Below, piece by piece: positions 58,001 through 64,000 of a stretch of 64,000 nt of DNA. Origin of the DNA: Galdieria partita (lineage: Eukaryota > Rhodophyta > Bangiophyceae > Galdieriales > Galdieriaceae); assembly GCA_025991245.1 (NCBI GenBank), contig BQMJ01000054.1, positions 121,549 to 185,548 of the forward strand. Direction: 5' to 3'. Both the position numbers and the translations under genes were made by a program. Position 1 is the stretch's first letter. Each line of letters begins with the position of its first letter. Below the pieces are notes generated by a model that was given only the letters and a program-made list of their open reading frames with translations, searched no databases and had not been told where the DNA came from.

Positions 58001-61000
58001 TAACATTGGTTTCACGAGAACATAATTCATTGAAGGAAAGCACATGACGTATGTCATAGGACACTAGACAATTCTTTTTTTCTTAGACCGTTGTAACGTT
58101 TCTTTCTTTCGTACACTTATAGACTTATAAATGAACGATACAGATAGCGATTTTGAAAATAACCCATAGAGAAGAGAAAGACAGCAAGAGAAATAGAATC
58201 TCTAGAAAGTTGAAGAATTCTCAAATACTACTTGTCTTTATTGAATAAGCATATCTCTAATTGTTTTCTTCAACGAACATTGATCGATAATGCAAAAGAT
58301 AGTAAGAAGAAGTGTCCAAAATGCATGTTCAACGAAAAACCTACCTTATTCTCAGTCGGAAACAATTCAGTGCTTTTGTCAAATTGAAATACTTAAAAGA
58401 AATTTTATATATTTAAGAAGGAAAGAAACAAAAGCAACAGGATGATTCCAAAGAACAAGAATAAAAATACAACAAACTCATGGAGGAAAGGTACTCTTGA
58501 GAGATATGTTTCCCTACAAGCTGTTATTCAAAGCATAGTCAAACTGACATCTAGCATATAATGTCCAAGATGCTACAGAAAAAGTTGAACTTTTGTGGCT
58601 AGATTGCAACTACTTAATTCATTTGAGGCCTTTTTATGAGAAGAGTGTGGCTTGCTTTGTCTTCATTATATATATATCAACAGTACAATTCGTGTATAAT
58701 ATTATGCCGATCAACATAAAATAGAACACAATGGATCCAGTTACCATAAGAAAGCAAAATTTTTTTTTTCGAAAAAAGTGTCTGATAAAAGATGCCATAT
58801 AGTAGCAACCAACAGTTGCAAGATTCTACTTTTCGAAAAACTGTCGCCTTTCAATATCAAAGACGACTATATTGAAACAAGCCATGCAATACGTTAGGTG
58901 TAAAAATTACCAGATTTAGATTTCGTAATATATCGAATTCATAACCAAATTGCTCAGTTCCCCCCAAAAATTAAAAACTTCAATAAAAGTGAAACAAATG
59001 AAACAATTGGATATCGCTTACATGCAATACAAATACAACTGTGGGGGTGATTCCCAAAAGATTTTAAAGTAAGAATTACTTTGTCACTCGAGGTAAATTA
59101 GCAAATTCACAAAAATCTTCGAGAATGTTGACACAATTTCAATAGTATTTAACCAATTCTAAACCACTTAACTTTATATTCTACTAGATTCTTTTACGAC
59201 GATCTAGTGAATTGCGAAAAACACATGCCTTTTAGAAAAAGGAATGAAAAGTCGTGTCTTTTCAAATAAAAAATTTAACTGTTTTTTGTAAAATTATCTA
59301 CGTTTCATTAGAAGAGCTAGAAAAATGTCGTCTCGAATAGAGTCTATAGAAAAAGAAAGAATTTAATAAGGTCGGCCCATGAAAAAATTGAAGAATTTCA
59401 ATGCATAACTTGTCTTTTATGGCATCAGTATTCCTAGCTGTTCTCAGGGGTAGACAGTGGTGATAATGCGATATTTAGTAAAAAGAAAAGTAGAACAAAT
59501 TTGCATATAAAAAAGATCATTGTATTCTCACCTCGAACAGTTTAGTACATAGGTGAAATAAAACCTAGAAAAGCTTTATTACACATTCAAGGATTATAAG
59601 ACAGAAAACACAAAAGGAACAAAGATAGTAGTACTAGAAGAGAAAGGATAAAGAAAGTCAACTTTCTGAAATGTGAACAAAGAGCCTAAACTATGATTGA
59701 ATCTTCTAATTCAGTCATTCTTATAAAATAACAATAGAACAAAAATCTATGGCATAAGAGTACGCACATGAAAAACCAACAAATTGATTCGGAGTTTGAC
59801 AATGTTGAGAATAGATAAAAGGCGGCCCGAAAAGTTTACCAAAATACAAAGTTTTGATTTTGAAAATCCAAGAATACCATAAGCATTGTTCATATTTTGC
59901 TAAATATGTATAGCGACACAAAATTTCAAGTTAAGTGTACTCACAGATTGAAACAAGCAGAACCTTTAGGCCGTTAGAAAGTAAAAACTACCTACCAATT
60001 GTTTACATTTTCAATAACGCTGCAAGTAGAATACAATAAAGTGACCAAAAAACACTACTTAAATTTTGCTATCTAAGACAGATTTTTCAAGACGATTTTC
60101 ATAGGGCAAGGTTCAACCATAGAGGTCTTGGTGAAACGATCGAAACAGAAGTTTCGACACTAACCAAATTGAACTATTATTATTATGTATGCACTGAAGA
60201 TAGCAACGATCTTAATAAGAAACATCAATAAAGAAATATCAACATCGTTATTAAGTAATACCCATACACACTAATATGAAAAGAGAAATTTGTGAGAAAC
60301 ATTACTGTGTCATTAATGCATAAAAAAGTTCAAGAATTTATAAAATTTATGACAATATTAAAAGAAAAAAGAAAACGATTTCAGCATTTCCGTTTCAGTT
60401 CTATTATATTGGCATTATGGAAAGGTATTGAAGAGAAGTTTATGCAATGCATTAAAGGGGAATAGGCAATCTTTGCATTATAAGGGCTACACTTGTTTCT
60501 AAAGTTTATCGAAGGGACAATACAAATACCAATTTTATAGGAAGCCATAGAATAATAAGCATTTAAAGAAATAGAAACTTGAGAATACATTGAAGAATTT
60601 CCATGTACCACATGTTTCTTACATCATCAGTACCTTGAACCTGTACTCGTCCTGCAGATATTTGTCGACCGTGTGAAACGAAGTAAAAAAGTTACAGCAA
60701 ACTGATCAGAGAGAAAAAATAGAATACTTTTGATGAAAGTGAATTTAGTAAATAAACGACATTGAAATACAGAGGAAAAAATATTTTTTTTCTCATTGGA
60801 GGAAAAGTAGTACAAAGGATGGACAATCCTTGAAAACAACAATGAAAGCAGTAAAAAACAAAGAAATGAAAATGTTAGTAGTGTCAGATTGCTCTACTGT
60901 TGCAACGACTTGTTCACGTAAATGCTCGCGTCTTAGATTTATGACACCAGAAGGGTACCATTCAAACGAATCACTTAAATTCTCGAAAAAAATACAAAAA

Positions 61001-61650
61001 ACAGCAAAAATTTGTGAACTCCAAAAAAAAATCTGAACTAAACGAGGAATGTACCAACTAAGTCTAGTTTCCAATCCAAAAAAAGCTTAAACAAAGTGTA
61101 GCTTACAGGAAACCAACCTTGGTCAGTAGCACAACGAGAATAAAAAATGAAACACTACATAACTTTCTTTGTCAAAAAACATAAATAAGAAAACAGACAT
61201 AAGCAATTTACTCCGCCCACTCCTACTTTGAGACTACTAGAGTGCAACGAATTGAAAAACTAGGTATGTCCTGACTAAAAGCAATAAGCATTTTTTCTTT
61301 ATTTCTGTTTTATTAGGCTTGATTAGAGTATAGTTTCTAGTTAAATATGCATATTTACATAAAAGTCCAAATACTATAGGAAGGTATTAACAGGGTCAAT
61401 GAAGGTAAATTCATCCACTACCAGAAACCAAAAGGACTTTTTACTATATAGATTCGGCAAAAATACCAGATAAAGCGAAGTATCATAATGTGAAAAAAAT
61501 GAATATTTATTTACTGTACCACTCGTTCAATTAAAAACGAAGGTAATAATGCTAATAACAAGAAAAAGGAACCATTGAAGGAAAATGCTCACAGTTTCTG
61601 AAAAGCTCACAATTTCGAATTACTGCGAAGCAACAGAGAAATTCCTTAAC
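55000..61650. repeat. AT-rich degenerate subtelomeric repeat field
   Basis: No gene supported over 6.6 kb. The plus strand is rich in A and poor in G and C. Similar short landmarks recur at about 58.2, 59.38 and 60.58 kb (each with TTGAAGAATT followed 10-15 bases later by CTTGTCTTT-like or CATGTTTCTT sequence), pointing to diverged tandem units of about 1.1-1.2 kb. Boundaries cannot be fixed by eye. Confidence 0.5.
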
Positions 61651-61659
61651 TAGAAAGGG

Positions 61660-62600
61660 CTTTGAATTAAAAATAGCATCCTAAAATTTTACCTAAATAC
61701 CCGTAGTAACCAAGAGATACAAACATACGCAGCAATAGTACACAAGGCAAGTCATTTGATCGCTGGCAAAAAAGTAGCACAGTTTGAGAATTCATTATTT
61801 TTACGAAACTAAAAGCGAAAGTAAAGGTCTTGATAGAACCAATTCGCTTTCTTTCCCAATGCATTGAGATGACCAAGACCTGGATTAATGTTCAAATACG
61901 AATGGTCTAGTACAGAGCAATGAGAATTTTTCTAATCAGGCTTACTAAGTTATATAACTTTTTCTTATCAAAAAAAAGATAACCTTGAAAGATATTAATA
62001 GGATGACTAAAAGAACATCCAACCAATATATAAAATCAAAAAGGTTCTACATTGGATGAATACAGCTTCAATAAAAAGAAAGAAAAAAGGTCGGTAATAA
62101 AAGATTTAATAATTTGCTGTAAATTTTGTAAAAAATTGATGAGGCTAATAAGGCTAAAATCAACCAAGAAAAATTTTCATTGAAGCAAACCGCTTAAAAT
62201 TTTTAATCAACGCAACACAACAGAGAAATGCCTGAACAAAAGAAAAACGATCACCAATTAAAGAGAAAATGGAAAAATTTTCTTCTGGGATTCAAGTGTT
62301 CACGCAGTAAAGCTCCAACGCATAAACAAAATGAAGACGACAACAAATGTCATATGGCCATTAAAAAAAATCTTAGAAAATTTTGATACCCAATTCTTTT
62401 TACTAGAAGTAAATATAAAACGATTGATAGAATTAAAGGACTTTCTTCTCTGATCCATTCAATAAAAAAAGTGAATCGTAAAATATGTGTAGCCTGGCAA
62501 AGAAGTGTATGCATTTTTTCTTTCTTATTCGAGTTTTACTGAGGTTTTACAATGCGGTCTAGTTATGGTTTATTATTAGGTCTTAGTAGGGAATACCTAA
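61660..62600. repeat. Subtelomeric repeat unit, copy 1
   Basis: Parallels 62605-63545 in the same order: AAATAGCATC...AAAATTTT, then GGCAAGTCATTTGATCGCTGG, then AGTAAAGGTCTTG.TAGAACC, then TTTAAAATTTTTAATCAAC-like sequence, then GTGTAGCCTGGC, and a telomere-like end (TTTATTATTAGG, CTTAGTAGGG near 62570-62595). Spacing between matching landmarks in the two copies is about 947-975 bp. An incomplete earlier copy is suggested by the sequence at 61290-61470. Confidence 0.8.
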
Positions 62601-62604
62601 ACGC

Positions 62605-63545
62605 AAAAAGGCCTCAAAAAAATAGCATCTCAAAATTTTCCCTAAATTTTCAGATTTTCCCGTAATCAACAACAAATACAAAAATACGCAAAAATAGGTC
62701 AAGGCAAGTCATTTGATCGCTGGCAAAACAAGAAACACAGTTCTGAGAATTAATTACTTTCACCAGACCAAAAGCAAAAGTAAAGGTCTTGGTAGAACCA
62801 ATTTACTTTCATTCACTAATGCATAGTGATGACAGAAAACCTAATAAATCTTCAAATGCGGATGTTTTGGTACAGGGCAATGGGAACTTTCTTATCAGGG
62901 TTTATTAAGTTTTATTAAGGTTTATTACGGTTTCTATCCAAACTCGCATACTATAGAAAAATATTACCTGGATGAATTAAGGAGCATTCATCCATAATAA
63001 GAAAGCTCGAGGATCCTTTACACAATATACAGAGCTTTAACTAAGAACGAAGAAAAACGATGTGCAATAAAAGCTTTAATAACTAGCTTTAAAACTTGGT
63101 CACTAAAAGGCGACAATGTCAAAGTAACAGTTACAACAAAAAACACTGCATTTAAGTGAATCGTTTAAAATTTTTAATCAACACAAAACAACAGAAAAAT
63201 GCCTAAACGCAAAAAAACAACCACTGATTAAAAGTAAAATGTAAACATTTTCTTTACATTTCCAGTACTCTCGCAAGAAGACTCAAATAAAAACATAACC
63301 AAAAAGATCCAAAAAAGAAGTCACAATGCCATCTTTAAAATGCTCATTAAAAATTTGCGACAAAACTGAAGACATTAGAAGCAAGGAGAAAAAGCTTGCT
63401 AAAAGTTAAGCGGGTCCTCGAATGCATATATGAAAAAGAAGCTAAACGAATTGCAAAATGTGTGTAGCCTGGCCGAAGGGAGTATTCATTTTTCCTTCTT
63501 ATTCAGATTTCACTGAGGGTTTACGGTCTACTTATGGTTTACTAT
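62605..63545. repeat. Subtelomeric repeat unit, copy 2, adjoining the telomere
   Basis: Second copy of the unit described at 61660. It holds an internal telomere-like patch near 62895-62935 (AGGGTTTATTAAG, TTATTAAGGTTTATTACGG) and ends directly in the telomeric array, so the unit border and the telomere border coincide. Confidence 0.8.
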
Positions 63546-64000
63546 TAGGGTTTATTAGGGGATATTAAGGAATATTCGGGTCTATTAGGGTTTAGGGTTT
63601 ATTAGGGTTTATTTAGGGTTTATTAGGGTTTATTTAGGGTTTATTAGGGTTTATTAGGGTTTATTAGGGTTTATTAGGGTTTATTAGGGTTTATTAGGGT
63701 TTATTAGGGTTTATTAGGGTTTATTAGGGTTTATTAGGGTTTATTAGGGTTTATTAGGGTTTATTAGGGTTTATTTAGGGTTTATTTAGGGTTTATTAGG
63801 GTTTATTTAGGGTTTATTAGGGTTTATTAGGGTTTATTTAGGGTTTATTTAGGGTTTATTAGGGTTTATTAGGGTTTATTAGGGTTTTTTTAGGGTTTAT
63901 TAGGGTTTATTAGGGTTTATTAGGGTTTATTAGGGTTTATTTAGGGTTTATTTAGGGTTTATTTAGGGTTTATTAGGGTTTATTAGGGTTTATTAGGGTT
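63541..64000 (+). repeat. Telomeric array, mixed TTTATTAGGG / TTTATTTAGGG
   Basis: About 460 bp of tandem repeats reaching the window edge. The main unit is the 10-mer TTTATTAGGG, interspersed irregularly with the 11-mer TTTATTTAGGG; a few variants occur (TTTAGGG alone near 63590, a seven-T unit near 63885). The first ~40 bp are degenerate. The G-rich strand reads 5' to 3' toward the right, as expected at a right chromosome end. The array is cut by the window, so full length is unknown. Confidence 0.97.

Noticed and set aside
1-64000. tRNA, rRNA, CRISPR array, insertion sequence, bacterial operon signals
   Set aside because: Looked for by eye; no cloverleaf with a T-loop consensus, no spaced direct-repeat array, and no transposase or reverse transcriptase motif was found.

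Overview
The window reads as a nuclear chromosome end of a compact unicellular eukaryote, most likely a cyanidiophyte red alga of the Galdieria type. The basis is: eukaryotic genes only (SNARE, Sec61 beta, Elongator, COP9, ORC1, KDM5); spliceosomal introns of nearly constant length (42-67 bp, mostly 46-54 bp, one 83 bp in a doubtful gene) with GT-AG ends and occasional TACTAAC-like branch motifs; intergenic gaps of only a few to a few hundred bp; and a subtelomeric, intronless, partly decayed P-loop NTPase family resembling the archaeal-type/STAND-like ATPase expansion reported for Galdieria. The species assignment is inference. The last ~460 bp are a telomeric array with its G-rich strand running toward the right end.

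Left part (1-33 kb), ordinary genes, with exons reassembled by hand: 3' end of a SNAP-25-like SNARE (+), PHD-finger protein (-), Pro/Gln-rich coiled-coil protein (+), class I methyltransferase (-), Sec61 beta (+), tandem CCCH zinc-finger protein (+), Elongator subunit 2 (-), a doubtful small ORF (-), an N-CoR/SMRT-like three-SANT protein (-), proline dehydrogenase (+), a DnaJ-type zinc-finger membrane protein (+), bacterial-type ribosomal protein uL13 (+), a SURF6/Rrp14-like nucleolar protein (-), a TauE/SafE-type anion exporter (+), a KDM5/JARID-type histone demethylase (+), COP9 subunit 6 (-), an AAAP amino-acid transporter (+), ORC1 (+) and a GON4-like SANT protein (-). Divergent neighbours often share very short promoter regions; convergent genes can end 2 bp apart.

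Subtelomeric gene zone (33-49 kb): an intronless family of proteins with an N-terminal P-loop NTPase (motif GSGK[ST], Walker B ending in DE, then GGVP) and a C-terminal region with a PD...AxK signature suggesting a restriction-endonuclease-like fold. Two copies are open (38115-40223 + and 46151-48787 -); one is broken by a single-base frameshift (41002-43103 -); three others are decayed fragments (33.8-34.1, 35.3-37.9 and 45.0-45.2 kb).

Distal zone (49-63.5 kb): AT-rich DNA without convincing genes, with diverged non-coding duplications and, near the end, roughly 0.95-kb repeat units that carry degenerate telomere-like stretches. It passes into a telomere built of mixed TTTATTAGGG and TTTATTTAGGG units. 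No tRNA, rRNA, CRISPR or intact transposon was recognised.
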